From Bolinopsis microptera (lineage: Eukaryota; Ctenophora; Tentaculata; Lobata; Bolinopsidae): 64,000 nucleotides of DNA. Both the position numbers and the translations under genes were made by a program. The stretch is taken from the NCBI RefSeq assembly GCF_026151205.1, contig NC_087072.1:18119669-18183668 (forward strand), read 5' to 3'. Under the pieces are notes generated by a model. It was not told where the DNA came from and searched no databases. It worked only from the letters and a program-made list of their open reading frames with translations. This document shows, piece after piece, positions 1 through 18,048 of the stretch (its first letter is position 1; every line of letters begins with the position of its first letter).

Positions 1-850
1 AATGGCAAAATCATGCGTTGTTAACGATAAATCGACGTAAGGTCTATTTAGTTCGACTGACGGCGGGGCGCCAAATTTGTGCGCTAGTTGCAGCGCAGCC
101 ACTGTGTATCGGTGTATTTTTGGACGCTGATTCCGAATCACCCCCATGACATAGTATAGGGTTGAAATGCTTCCCTGGAGAGTTATGGGCAAAAAACCGT
201 TTTGGTCACGTGACAGGCTAGTAAAATACGAATTCGATTGTTTAGGGCTCGTCATGTTAGGGTTAGGGTTGTGGTAAAGGTTATGGTTAGCTTCGGGGTT
301 ATGGTTAGGGTTAGGGTTGCAGGGATAAGGGTTTATGTAAAACCGTTTTGTACGGCTGCAAAACCATAAAAACCAATTGTCACGTGAAATTTTTGGGCGA
401 GCGAATTAGTAAGAGCCGTGGGGGTCACCACGTGATACAAGTACAACCTACCAGGACGCGCGCCGAGTTGGACTCGTCGACGGTCCAATATATGGGACAG
501 ATATTTTACGAGTATCACCCGTTAATTACAAGTTGCAAGTGCAGCGTGCGCAACTACCGTGACCCAGGCCCTTTTGGAAATCATACCTAGGCCACGTGAC
601 CCAGTTACCACGTTGTAGCGCGATGCACCACTGGGTCGCGCAGCGCATCAAATAATTCTTCTCGCAACCACAGTAGATCGGCGAGATGCACCACTGTGCC
701 TCACCGAGCTGCGAAGGATTGACATCGTGAATCAAGTTACCACGTGACTGGTGACCCAGGCCCTTTCGGGACCCTGACCCAGGCCCTTTCGGGACCGTGA
801 CCCAGGCCCTTTTGGAACTCATGCCTAGGCCACGTGACCCAGGCCCTTTC
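1..850. repeat. Repeat-rich intergenic block with CACGTG-containing copies
   Basis: No convincing gene is seen here. A short segment reading CCACGTGACCCAGGCCCTTT, or close variants, recurs around 545-600, 740-790 and 795-850, partly in tandem. CACGTG hexamers occur near 207, 380, 429, 593, 741 and 831. The reading frames across this block look like products of the repeat and not proteins. It could be decayed transposon sequence. Confidence 0.6.
243..330 (+). repeat. Degenerate TTAGGG (telomere-like) interstitial repeat
   Basis: GTTAGGG and GGTTATGGTTAG-type units recur about ten times with many substitutions. TTAGGG is the usual animal telomere unit. The short, mutated block inside other sequence suggests an interstitial relic, not a chromosome end. 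Confidence 0.6.
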
Positions 851-1019
851 GCACATTTGCCGCATAATTGGTAAAAATTTACCGCACATTTTACCTTTAT
901 AGTCGGGTGCGGTACCGCATAATTGATAATTTCGAATAATATATGTGCCTCTGGTGGCTTTCGCTATATAGCGGGAACGCTCACATGCAATAAAGCGTTT
1001 AAGCATAGCTGGTTAGGAC

Positions 1020-2807
1020 ATCCAAATGAAAAACTTGGCGTCCTTTTCTACAACATTTGCACATACCACATTAGATGATGATTGATCTTGTTTGAATCTA
1101 TTTATAATTATTAACCAGTTCAAAGTTGCGAATGTAAACTATTGATTTTAAAACTGCATAAGCAATAAGATAAAATTAATTTCAAACATAATTCTCAATA
1201 TCAAATATTATCAATTCAACATAAAATCATGCTCTTTATACTTTCCATATAGAATTTAAGTCAAGCAAGAAAGGTTCAGTAGATAATAAAATTCACTATG
1301 TAAATTTAAAAGTGTTTCTAAACATTTCAAACCATTATTTTAGCCGAAATACTGGTCGAATAAGAAATTATGCAATATATGATTATCTGAATTGCTAATT
1401 GACTGGATCTGAAAATGATTGTGTGGGGTTTACAAGTGGACCCTTTTCCCATCCCTCACAATTCCAAGTTCCCAAATCTTTCAAGAACTTCAACTATGTC
1501 AGCCTCTTTTCACAGTTGCAGTAAGTGTATATCCGTCATAATACTCGTGTTTATAGGGAAACATTTGAAATTAGAATTTTAAATAATATCCGGACATGTG
1601 CTGGTCGCAAAAATAAACGCCAACTTTAAATCTGTTCACGGTAACGGTACAACTACATGTATACAAACATTAAACAATCACATGTCAATTGTCAACTTAT
1701 CTTCTCCGTCTTGGATCAGTACAGAGGCACACGATTGACAATTAATATTTATATTAAAGTTCAACATTCGACATACATACTGATGAAATAAAGGATATAT
1801 CTTAAAATTAAAATTAAATAGCCAGTGTCAGAGTGACAAATAATAACTGTATAAAATTAGACAAATAATGGGTGATTTGGATAAGTGAATCTTAGCTAAC
1901 GGCTACAATAATATAAAGAAACAAGCGGTGGTCATTGCAGGAATGTTTTTCTCGTGCTGTAAGAAATTAATAACATTAAAGCTGAGGATCGTAAAGAATG
2001 TGTTAACAAGTTTACACATTTCTTTTGTGTAAAAAGGTATTTAGAAAGAAAAAAGTAGCTGCACCACAGTTAAACTTACTTAAATTAGATGTTTGGATAA
2101 ATCTTCATATGATTGCTATATGATATAATAAAAGTGATATTTTTCTGAATAGATTTAATTTTTGAGATGATTTAGTTGTTTGTTGCAGGATATTTTCACC
2201 TCACCCTTTAGAACCGCTCTGACATGGTTAGTACCTGACATTTGTGTCAGTTGCTAACCATATGGGCGGTATACAAGCACATTATTTCATTTAATTTCAT
2301 AAGATAATAATTTTAAAATTAATAGGTAAAGATTTAAGATATATCTAATAAAGTTTAAAGTTTAACTGTGAAGCAGAATGCCATAATGAAGTTCAGAATA
2401 TAAGTTCTAAAAACAGCGTGTAATAAAGTTTTACAATAGAAATAGTACAAACAGGTGTGTAATAATACGGTGGTGGCAAAATCGGTATAAAAAGAGCTAG
2501 AGGGGGAAAAGGGCTGATCTATATTTAGATTGGTCACCATGACTTTTATACCGACTTCTTCACTAACCTATAACTCTGCCCTAGGTAAAAACCACGGACT
2601 CATAAACTTTATATATCTAAAATACTTAAAATAATTCTTCAGCGAAATAACATGGTTTGAATGTCCGGACCTTGTCAGATCAGCTTGTCAGTGTCCTGAA
2701 GTCATGAAGTGCGAGTCTGAATGGAGCTGGAACAAATTTTCGTCAAAAGTCCCTCAAAAAAGAATCAGAAAAGAATCTATATCGGGCACTTTTGCCATTT
2801 GAAAAGT
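1020..2807. other. AT-rich intergenic DNA, no gene seen
   Basis: No ORF with domain-like composition and no exon with matching splice sites was found on either strand. The only notable structure is the hairpin at 2213-2269, listed separately. The proximal part of this stretch probably includes the 3' UTR of the minus-strand PH-BTK gene. Confidence 0.5.
2213..2269. other. 57-nt perfect-arm hairpin
   Basis: Nested complementary blocks pair around a TTTG loop: ACCGC/GCGGT, ATGGTTAG/CTAACCAT and CTGACA/TGTCAG, separated by small internal loops. It may be a structured RNA precursor or a tiny palindromic insertion. It lies several hundred bases downstream of the PH-BTK stop codon. Confidence 0.5.
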
Positions 2808-5061
2808 TTAATATCTGGGACTGTTACCACTGGAATCAAGGCTGTGTTTAGTTTTGAAGGAGCCACCCTCGTCATCACTGAGTTCTCCGTCTGAGAACAC
2901 GTCTTCCTCCTCGTGGGTCTCTGAGCTGATAGACTTGGTGTGAGTTAGACTGTCCGTTTTATCTGATTTGTCCAGCTTCAGTGAGTGCATCATGTTTTGC
3001 AGGGACAGTTTCCGCTTTATGGTGTGTCGTTGTTGGTCTGCTGCGTTGCTAGCCCGCCTTGCTTCTGCTTCCATGCTGGCTCGTCTCGGGTCTATGCCCA
3101 TGTCTGAAAAATAACATGTTTGTTAGCTTATAATTTTACAGAGCTCGATGTTTAGTTCTAAAGATATTCAATACTTTGTTATTCTATTTCATCATGCACT
3201 TGTAAATGTATTATAATCAAAGAATAGTATCATTATTTATCTAAAATTAAGTAATATGTGTTACTGCAAAATTCGCATGAGAATTGTCACTTTTAAAACA
3301 GGAAGTTAGGTAAATGTAATCCTGGATAATTGAATGATTCAACGAATATTGCTGTACACGGGATATATGTAGATTCAATTAAAACGATAGGTTATTATTA
3401 GCCTTCATTATGGCGGTTTAAGGAAAATTTACTAAAAATCTAAAAAAATACATCCCAACCTACGATCATACATATAAAAATAACGTCAAATTCATCACCA
3501 ACCTGATATCCTATCGCACACGTATGTGTTCTCACAACCTGAGTCGTAATGTTTCTCAGTCTTGTGACAGCAGCTCCACTTCTTCTTAATGTACGCTCCA
3601 CTGTGATAGTGACTCAACATTCTCTCAGGGCACGACTTCTCTGACACTGCAGGGAGGGAGAGAGAGGTTAGATTATATATTAGATCATCACTAGTAAGCG
3701 CTAATGAACAGGGTTATAAATTAAGTGAGGTGTTGTTGAAGTCGCTTGATGATTATGGCAGACTTTTGACTTCTGTGTCAGATTCTTTGTGCTTTGCCTT
3801 TGTTTAAGTTCACAATATATTTTACAATATTTATCTGGCACAGAGCCAGGTCGGACGTGTAGGAGCCACTTCATTCACCCAAATTCGTCAAGTTGTCACG
3901 TCCAAAAGTATTATGGACGGAATGAAGAGCAGCTCATTAATGTATTACATAAAATATGATTTGATGCGATTATCGTAAGGTATGTAATTCACAATCGATG
4001 TTTATAATATCAGGTACTGCCAATTATATGCAGGTTGAAAAAGTCTAGGTTTATGGAGAGTTATTATTACAGAGTTATTGTTATTATGAGAGTTATAGTT
4101 ATTAGTTATAATTATTATGAGAGTTACAGTTATTAGAGTTAAAGCTATTATGAGAGTTGTAGGGAAAATACTTATTTTAGGTTACTTTAGGAGAAATAGA
4201 AGAAATATGGAATCACTAAATGATCAGATAATCCAGAATGATCTATAATAGGACGCACGAAACATTTGTTTGACCTTCTTCTGATCCAAAATAGGAAAAA
4301 AGGGCACGAGTTAACGCTACTTTTTTTGGCAAGCCATTAAATAAAACAAGCTCTTACCTAGTCGTATGCACTGTATCCACTCTTCTTGTGTCTGTTTAGT
4401 ATCACTTTGTAGATAAAGAGCTCTTAGCTTCTCCTTGTCTGAGTATACCACCTGCACATATCATTGTCTTAATACTCCTCTCTATACGTGACAATAACTT
4501 ATAGCCATCTCAACGTTAGTCTTAACAATAACCAGTACTTCCGGAGAAGAGAAATAGTACTGGCTCTAACATACGATGAACATTGAGACAACACCAAGAA
4601 TGTGTATTGAGGGACAGATAATTGCACTGCTCTTTGGTCTATCACATCACGGCAACAGCTTACTAACCTGGAATAGGCGGGGTCTGTTAAAGGTCTCTTC
4701 TTCTACAAGTTCACAACATCTGATGCAGTCCACGCTGATACGACCTTTCTCCTGGCAAACAATGTTACTGTTAGTTAAAAAACTGAACAGATCAAACTGA
4801 TATGCTGACTAAAAAAAGCTTCGTTCTAAATTATCAATCTTTGATCTACAATCTTGGCTATCACACAAAGAAATCGGCAATCAAAGAAGCGGAGCTGTTA
4901 GAACTCACCGAGTGTCCATTAGGAGTGTGATAAGTCAAAGTCTTGTCCGTCAAAACAAACCACCTTTCTTGGAACTTAGCATTGAAAGTGGTCTTGCTCT
5001 TACTGATGCTGCGCTTTGTCAGCATTCCATGTCTGACGGGTCTGTCAACTGTGCTAGCCAT
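2808..5061 (-). CDS. Stand-alone PH + BTK zinc-finger protein (256 aa, 5 exons)
   Basis: Coding exons on the minus strand are 4909-5061, 4668-4751, 4358-4451, 3503-3646 and 2808-3103. All introns have GT/AG ends and matching phases, giving 256 residues. Residues 1-110 form a PH domain: an N-terminal basic strand, then KFQERWFVLTDKTLTYH, and a last helix with EEWIQCI, where W is the conserved PH tryptophan. Residues 111-158 are a BTK motif with H125, C136, C137 and C148 as zinc ligands. The final gap is 10 residues, against 9 in human BTK. The tail (159-256) is basic, then Ser/Asp/Glu-rich, and ends at a stop. In known families this pair precedes SH3-SH2-kinase (Tec) or RasGAP domains; neither is present here or downstream in the window. 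Such PH domains bind PI(3,4,5)P3 or related lipids, so a membrane adaptor role is inferred. Confidence 0.88.
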
Positions 5062-5181
5062 CCTAAAACATAGTACATTAGCAAGGAAATGAGTCTGTGT
5101 ACTGCACTAATTGCTGATTAACAAGTTGCAGAACACGTGATACTCTAATTGCAGGCAGCGCGCACAACACGTGCACTTACC
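5062..5181 (-). other. Probable 5' UTR intron of the PH-BTK gene
   Basis: Directly upstream of the ATG the minus strand reads TTTTAG|GATGG, a good acceptor two bases before the coding start region. A good donor, GTG|GTAAGT, lies at 5180-5181. This implies a non-coding first exon ending near 5181. The acceptor could instead receive a trans-spliced leader. Confidence 0.45.
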
Positions 5182-6323
5182 ACGCTGTTTACTAGAGTTT
5201 CTGAAACGACTAGAGCAAAAATGAGAGCACATTAGATCATGAATTATCAATAAATGGGAAAACACAGGGGTCTAATCGAGTAATATAAGTGTTAAATTCC
5301 AGAAATATTTCATTATCACCAAAATAAAAACTCGAAACCCAGAAGTCTGATCTAATACAGAAAATTAGGCTACAGACACACCGCCAGCGCTTCAGTATAG
5401 CCAACCATAAATGAACTGTAGACCTACTGGCGGAAATTATGACATACTTTGCGCTGTATCAAAGGACTGCAAATGTTATTGTTACTACACACAATTCGAC
5501 TATTCTGCCCTGTGCAAAGTGGAAACTAAATACAATGCGCCATTTCCGACGCTATATAATATCGGTTGAGATCGAGAATGTACGTAGAGCAGCTAGGTGT
5601 CATGTGCGCGCGCTGCACGCGCACAACAAAGCCGTGTCTGACTTATAACTACAAACATTTGAGTCAAAGCGCCTTACTGAACAGTCACAATGTTTGTGGC
5701 AAGTTTAAAATGCAGGAAGTGAGCGGATCAATATCCAACCAGAAAGAAGCTTGGAAATATAGAAATAAGTTCTAAATTGATCAAGTTTCTATTATTGGAC
5801 GTTAAATCAAACCCGGTAGCCTAAATAAAACCAACCAAAAATGTGTACATACTTTAAAACAACTTCGTAAATTTAACAGGGCGGGCCAAAAGTTGTCAGT
5901 CCTTCTTAAATCCGGATGCTAAAACTTGGCCTGTATAAAACTCCAATCATATGTTCGAGGATCTGTAAGTCAATAATAAAGAATGTGATATTTTAGCCAA
6001 ATTCTTTAAATACGCGAATATAAAACATTCAACGCATACCACAAGCTTCAAAATCGCAACAACGGTAGCGAGAGTCCTGAGTTAGTTTAAATTTATGTAT
6101 CCTGAATAATAAACTAAGATGGCAAAACAGAGCAGTTGTAGTAAGCACTTTTTACATCTTTTGACAACATTAATTAGGTCACCATCTCATCAGCAAGCAA
6201 TTGATAAGATTCCCATGCGAGTTAAGTTATCACTTGATCGAATCCTAGTAATAAACGTGAGCTTGAAAAGCTCTACATCGGAGTTACTAGAGATCCATTT
6301 TCCGGCTGGTATAAGTTCGGAAA
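5182..6323. other. Intergenic, no gene seen
   Basis: This is probably the promoter region of the minus-strand PH-BTK gene. CACGTG boxes occur near 5132 and 5169. Short ORFs at 5439-5775 and 6119-6340 show no recognisable domain or splice pattern. Confidence 0.4.
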
Positions 6324-6334
6324 TTCTAAACAAC

Positions 6335-6761
6335 CGGTAACACGACATCTGTCCGAAAGCGACATCTGTCCGAATCAGAAAATATGTTATTTGGACAATA
6401 GTTTATGTCGGATCCTACCGTACGATTTTCTTAAAACTTTCCATAAAGTATGGTGGTTATAGGACGAATAATATGTGTAAGTTTGAAGAATTTTTAAGAA
6501 AATCGTATCGTTGGATCTCCAGATATATGCTTTGGAACCACTGAGTACCACCGAATTGGATATATTTTTTGCGGTTAAGGTAATATCTTAAACTTGGCTC
6601 ATAGAAACTCGCTCAAACTTACACATATTATTCGTCATATAACCACCATACTTTATGGAAAGTTTTAAGAAAATCGTACGGTAGGATCCGACATAAACTA
6701 TTGTCCAAATAACATATTTTCTGATTCGGACAGATGTCGCTTTCGGACAGATGTCGCCCAA
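6335..6761. mobile_element. Foldback MITE with 11-bp target duplication
   Basis: Two arms of about 145 nt (roughly 6343-6489 and 6607-6758) are near-perfect inverted copies around a spacer of about 120 bp. Each end starts with CGACATCTGTCCG given twice in tandem. The element is flanked by the direct repeat TCTAAACAACC at 6324-6334 and 6762-6772. An 11-bp duplication with long inverted repeats would suit a Mutator-like mover, but no transposase is present. It lies between the PH-BTK gene and CCDC47. Confidence 0.85.
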
Positions 6762-7078
6762 TCTAAACAACCTATCTGGGAATAATGATCCTTGAGCAGG
6801 GAGTTGCAAAAAAGGACCAAGTTCTATTAATTACAGACCGGAAATCCTCGAACATGTGAAGGAAAATGTGCTGTAAAACGAACTATAACGATTGGACACG
6901 AGATAAGCTAACTAGCTACAATAAAAGTTTGACAACTTTTAGCCGACCCCATATTATGCATACTATTCAATCCATCAGCAAACAACACAGGGTAAACATA
7001 TAATATAAAGCTTCAAAATAAGGAATAAAGATAGGTTGATCATGATGGGTAAACAAATTGTAAACAAAGTTTCCAGAA

Positions 7079-13180
<6,102 letters not shown>

Positions 13181-14095
13181 GACTACCTGATCGAAGATGT
13201 GATTATTCTGCCTCTTGATTAGAATATAGGTACGAGTTTGATAACAGATAGAAATTATCTGGGTACATTATCCTTGTGGACACGAAATAAGTATTATGTG
13301 TGCATCAAAATCATTTGAAAGCAATAACATACAGTTACAAGATATTTCATAAGACATAGATTAACTAATATGAATAACTTCAACTAAAACTAAAGCAATG
13401 AAACAAATTCCTCTAAATCCTCAATAAAAGAGACACAGATAAAAATAATGAAATATCTTCAAAACGTAGAAAAATAGCGTAAAAGCTAAGATATAAACAT
13501 AAATTATCAAAGAGTATTTTTGGAGTTATCTGCAATTACATGCTTTCAAAATCCATAAAACATATATCGATGAACATTTAAATTAAAACCTTTTGGTATT
13601 CAATAGGTTTATTGATTTCTTCATAATACAGCTTTAAGAATTCTCAGTCCCTCTTAATTATGCCATTTTGTTTGTGATGTTTATTGAAGAGACTTTGAAT
13701 GCCCTTCATTCTTGTGTTAGCTAATTATGGAATATAGAATTTTTTCAAGATTCAAATAAGTTTTAATACTTTATTGCTGTAATCTGTAAAATTTGAAAAA
13801 GTATTTAATAAAAAACTTTTAAAAAGTATCTAATTTCTATCACATAAACATTGTCTGTCTCATGGTCTACCTGACACAGAGGCTAGTATTGAGTATGGTT
13901 CCTTAATTATGCAAATTATCTAAGTTATAATAACTTTTTTCTTTAATATCTCGAACTACATTATATTTATATATAGAGATTGACTGTACAATTATTTCTG
14001 ATTTATATACAAAAATATAAATCTGAAAATTCAAAAAATTTATTTGAAACCAAAATTTATAAAAATAAATCCCAGCTCTTCGAGTGTCCACAAAT
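13181..14095. other. AT-rich intergenic between CCDC47 and the F-box gene
   Basis: No gene is seen. It should hold the promoter of CCDC47 and the 3' UTR of the F-box gene, both on the minus strand. No distinct promoter motif was recognised. Confidence 0.5.
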
Positions 14096-15442
14096 TTACT
14101 TATCATCAAAACAAAGACGCCTTAGTTTTTGCTTGTAAATCGTCCTAATACCTGTCTGATATTCATCATGAAAAGGAATAAAAACGAACAAATTATCTTG
14201 ACTGGTCACAACGGCCAAGACATCGTGATAATAATACTCAGGTTTCTCTAATTCTGGCATCATACCCAATGTGATTCGTCCCTTAAATGCAGCAATATAA
14301 CTCCTTCCATCACTTTCATTGTCTTTAAATGTTGCATCAATTAGATCAGCATCAATTAGCTGTAGAAGATTAATCAGGTTTTCATCGACATATATGGGCT
14401 CCACCCCCAGCAGCACATCAAGTGAGTCCTCTGTCATCTGAAATTCTTCAAGGATCTTTTTAACATTAAATAGATCAGGTTGCCTTGCAATAGAGTTGAG
14501 AACTCCTAAATAATTAATGGGATGGGTCATGTCAACTAGAATAGATATAGCTCCACATCTTACATATCGATCACCAGATATTTTAGTTAGTATCATGTGA
14601 TTTGAGTCATATGTCAGTGATAGAATTTCACTTCCATGAACAGCATAATCTCCAGCGAAGAACCCAGGTGCAATAACACGTTCTTCTGCAAGGGATTGAG
14701 GCATTTTGATACTAGTAAACATGATACCACCATCGCTAAACCCAGAGAACATGGCATGCAAAACTTCGTCACTGTTCATGCCCAGTGCGGACGAAAAATC
14801 ATGCCTCATTGTTTCCATATCGTGATCTTTGGCAAACTCATCTATTTTGGCAAAATCATCTGAGCAACAACACATTCTCATTTTCATTCCATATTCACAT
14901 TCCATTTCATTTTCCAAAGATATAGAAACACAGTGCTCCGTGGTAGAATACAGAGCACAGCAAATTCCATCTTTGTCAAGGTAATCAATGCCAACATTAC
15001 GGTGTATACCTGCCTCATTTTCATCAATGTTTATGACAAAGATAGGAACTAAACTTGTCTGGAATTCTGTAGCTTTAGGAGCCTGTATGATGTAGCCTAC
15101 AATTTTACATGGCGACATTTTCATCTGAACATGCAACAATCCACCAAATGCTGGGATCAGACTTTTCCAAAAGCCGATGAGCCAATCCCATTTTTTGAAG
15201 GCATTTATGTACAGTGATCTAAGCTGTACCCATTCCATTGTCATGAGAGATTCCATGGGAAAATTATAGCTGATTGGATCTATAAAAAGTTTGTATTGCC
15301 TCAAAACGTTTACCCATGATGTTTGACAGTTGCATAGACTGTTCAATTTCTGATTTGTTACACTGAGTTCTATGAGATCATCACCACAAAGATAAGACAG
15401 TACCTTAACAAGCAGTTCATCAGGTAGGAGTGAAATTGCCAT
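14096..15442 (-). CDS. FBXO31-like F-box protein (448 aa, single exon)
   Basis: This is one uninterrupted ORF of 448 residues. Residues 5-45 are an F-box (LPDELLVKVLSYLCGDDLIE), which would bind SKP1 in an SCF E3 ligase. The rest matches the FBXO31 substrate-binding region: FGGLLHVQMKMSPCKIVGYI resembles the human GGLLNVVVDG..IIGW segment, and APGFFAGDYAVHGSEILSLT followed by TKISGDRY resembles human PGLFKGTYGSHGLEIV..TKITGD. The last third (HDVLAVVTSQDNLFVFIPFH) fits the C-terminal strand block. Human FBXO31 is 539 aa and has been linked to cyclin D1 and MDM2 turnover and to recognition of C-terminally amidated proteins; whether that holds here is unknown. Every neighbouring gene has introns, so this may be a retrocopy or an expanded family member. 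The first ATG directly precedes the F-box. Confidence 0.82.
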   Translation of the reverse strand: MAISLLPDELLVKVLSYLCGDDLIELSVTNQKLNSLCNCQTSWVNVLRQYKLFIDPISYNFPMESLMTMEWVQLRSLYINAFKKWDWLIGFWKSLIPAFGGLLHVQMKMSPCKIVGYIIQAPKATEFQTSLVPIFVINIDENEAGIHRNVGIDYLDKDGICCALYSTTEHCVSISLENEMECEYGMKMRMCCCSDDFAKIDEFAKDHDMETMRHDFSSALGMNSDEVLHAMFSGFSDGGIMFTSIKMPQSLAEERVIAPGFFAGDYAVHGSEILSLTYDSNHMILTKISGDRYVRCGAISILVDMTHPINYLGVLNSIARQPDLFNVKKILEEFQMTEDSLDVLLGVEPIYVDENLINLLQLIDADLIDATFKDNESDGRSYIAAFKGRITLGMMPELEKPEYYYHDVLAVVTSQDNLFVFIPFHDEYQTGIRTIYKQKLRRLCFDDK

Positions 15443-16719
15443 TTCACAGGCATTAGTGTAGAAATAAAGTCCTCTGTTAAGTGTAAGGGGCCATCTTTGA
15501 GCTTGGATAGTATAGTAGTGTGCAACTTTGCCGAACTTAGTGACCTAAGAGTTCTAAAAAAATTATACAAGGCAATGAAGTAATGAAGAAATATTATTAT
15601 TTCTTAAACTTTTGAAAGCTAACATAACAGTTTTACTATAGATATGATAATTGTGATGATAATGACAAGTTAAACCAAAATTTCATCAACAATTAGAATT
15701 GAAAGGCCTGATGTAATTGCTATGACCAATTTACTGGTCAACTGGTGTTTCGTTGTCCCCAATCTTGTTTACACTCGGTCACTTGTCAAGGCATGTAAGG
15801 TCATTCAGCGAATTTTCTTTGAAATAAAATGATGTATTTGTGTAACATTTTGAAAGTTTATTGATGAAAAAATAGCATTTTTAAAAATCTACATGTATGT
15901 TTTTACAAAATAAAACTGTAAACAAACTAAATTCACAATTTTCAAATCTAATTAGAACTCAGTCTAAACCCTTTAAAGATGATGATAGCTGCTAATTACA
16001 GCTCTCAGAACAATATATTGTGACAAATAAAATTATGATCTGCAAAACAAAATTAAGACAGCCTTTTCAAACATAAACCAAGTTCTGGTAGGAGTGAAAT
16101 ATAACTGAGGTAGATAATGATTGACAAGAATTCCAATTAATCACAATTTCGAGACTAGAGAAGCTATAGAGAACACTCCAAATAAATATCAGCTTTTAAA
16201 GAAAAAAATTAAATTTAAAGAAATATTAGAAATTTGATAATACCTAATTAAAAGCAAAGACGTCTTTAAGGTTTTTTTATAAGTGTGGTGAAAATGACTT
16301 TAATAAAACAAAAGTTAATAAAGATGCCTTCAATCTTAACTCCCCCTGTAAGGAAAATCCATTAGTTAGTTAATATGTCATAATATAGTACCAAGGCAGT
16401 GCCAGTTTTCAGCATTTTGGACCGCAATCGTAGGGGCATGTAGTTGGTTCAGATAACTCTCACCCTGACGACGGCGTCAAGAAATTATCAAATTATGCAT
16501 TTGCGCCATACTGGACACATTTTATATTTAATATTCTGTGGTTTGTAGAAATTACCAAATCCATTCAATCCTCTCTGTGAACGAACAATTTACAGCTTAC
16601 TATAAGAGCCCAGATTTCCACTCAAATACTGGCTATTCCATAATGCTATAGGACCTCAAAATAAGATCGTGCTCTACAAATTCGATCTATTCAAAGAAAA
16701 ATAGTATTATAAAACATTT
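15443..16719. other. AT-rich intergenic, no gene seen
   Basis: This is the upstream region of the F-box gene. No ORF, exon or clear repeat could be supported. It ends at the inverted repeat of the next element. Confidence 0.5.
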
Positions 16720-17488
16720 GGTCATTGTAAAGTTTGCTTTGCCCATTTTGCTAACTTTTTGATTTAAATTTTTGAGCAGGTTGATAAAGAGCAATTTAAT
16801 CCTTTCTGATATCATTTTCATCTGAAGATTCCGAATTTTCTGAATTCTTTGGAATGAAGTTTCTATCTCATGTGGAGCAAAAGTTATGACCTGCTTTTCG
16901 ATGTGGAGCAAAAAAGTGTGGAGCTCCCCAATAAAATCTATGCTTTTTGACTATTTTGATCGCCATTTAACAAATAGATCCTGGACGTTAATTGCAAAAT
17001 ATTTTCACTGCCAAATCATAAAATGGACCTCAGCCAGTGTGGAGCAGTCGAAATATCCTCATATTTTTCGTCTCAACCAGGGGTAAACATTACAGTAGAA
17101 TCTCCGTCTTTTCACAAAATCTTAGTTTGAAGGAATACGCACCAGATAACATTATCAATAATGGTACACCTTGCTCAACCGATGCAGAGCAGCGAAACTA
17201 TTATACCCTAGTTGGGAATACTGATTGGGAAGAAACTGAGTTTTGAAAGTGAGTGTGATTAAAAACGATAAATACATCTAATCAGGCCATAAAAATATCA
17301 TTTTTTCTTGTGATTATGTTCAGACCCCCTGACTCTATTCTTTGGAACTGCTGATAAACCTAGTAATGCTCAACCATGTGGAGCAGAGGACTTTTACTGC
17401 ATAACATGGCTCCTCATCGGCTGATATGACTTGGATGAGAAATTAGAATGAGTATTTTAGCTTTTACAATAAATTACTACGGGTATCG

Positions 17489-18048
17489 GCCTTACAAAAT
17501 GACAGGCCTCACAAAATGACATGCCACATAGACCATGCTGTAGCTTAGGTTCCCTATACATTGAACCCTATTCCTTTTACTGTATGAAAGAAAAAGCATT
17601 AATTAACACTTCCTAAGGAATGATAATGACATAGAATCTATATTTCTTACATAAATATGGACGTTTTTGCTGTTCAGTCATTGCCCCGTCAAACTGTTAC
17701 CCAGCATGGAGACCAAAGTTTAGAATTTAACCCCAGAAAACCAGGTACTACCATGACTTATGTCAATCAAAGACTACTCTGGTCAAATAAAAAAACTGAT
17801 TTAGTGACTTTGGTAGAAGAAATGACAAAAAAATGACCTAGCCTCACAAAATGACAGTGTTATGCCTCACAAAATGACAGTTTTATTTTATGATACAAAG
17901 ATGGCATATTTATATTGGATGCCCCTTGCCTAATTATTGGTATTCTTAAACCCAGTAAGCTTATGATGAGCCTAAATGTGTTTGTTTGATCATCAATTTT
18001 GAACAAAATGCCTCACAAAATGACACCGAAAAGCCTTACAAAATGACA
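17489..18048 (+). repeat. Motif B cluster, left arm (six GCCTYACAAAATGACA sites)
   Basis: Sites lie at 17489-17504, 17506-17521, 17841-17856, 17864-17879, 18010-18025 and 18033-18048, in three close pairs. The sequence between them is not repeated. Conserved short sites in unconserved surroundings suggest protein-binding sites. Confidence 0.8.

Noticed and set aside
243-330. Chromosome end (telomere)
   Set aside because: The TTAGGG units are short, mutated and embedded between other sequences, so an interstitial relic is more likely.
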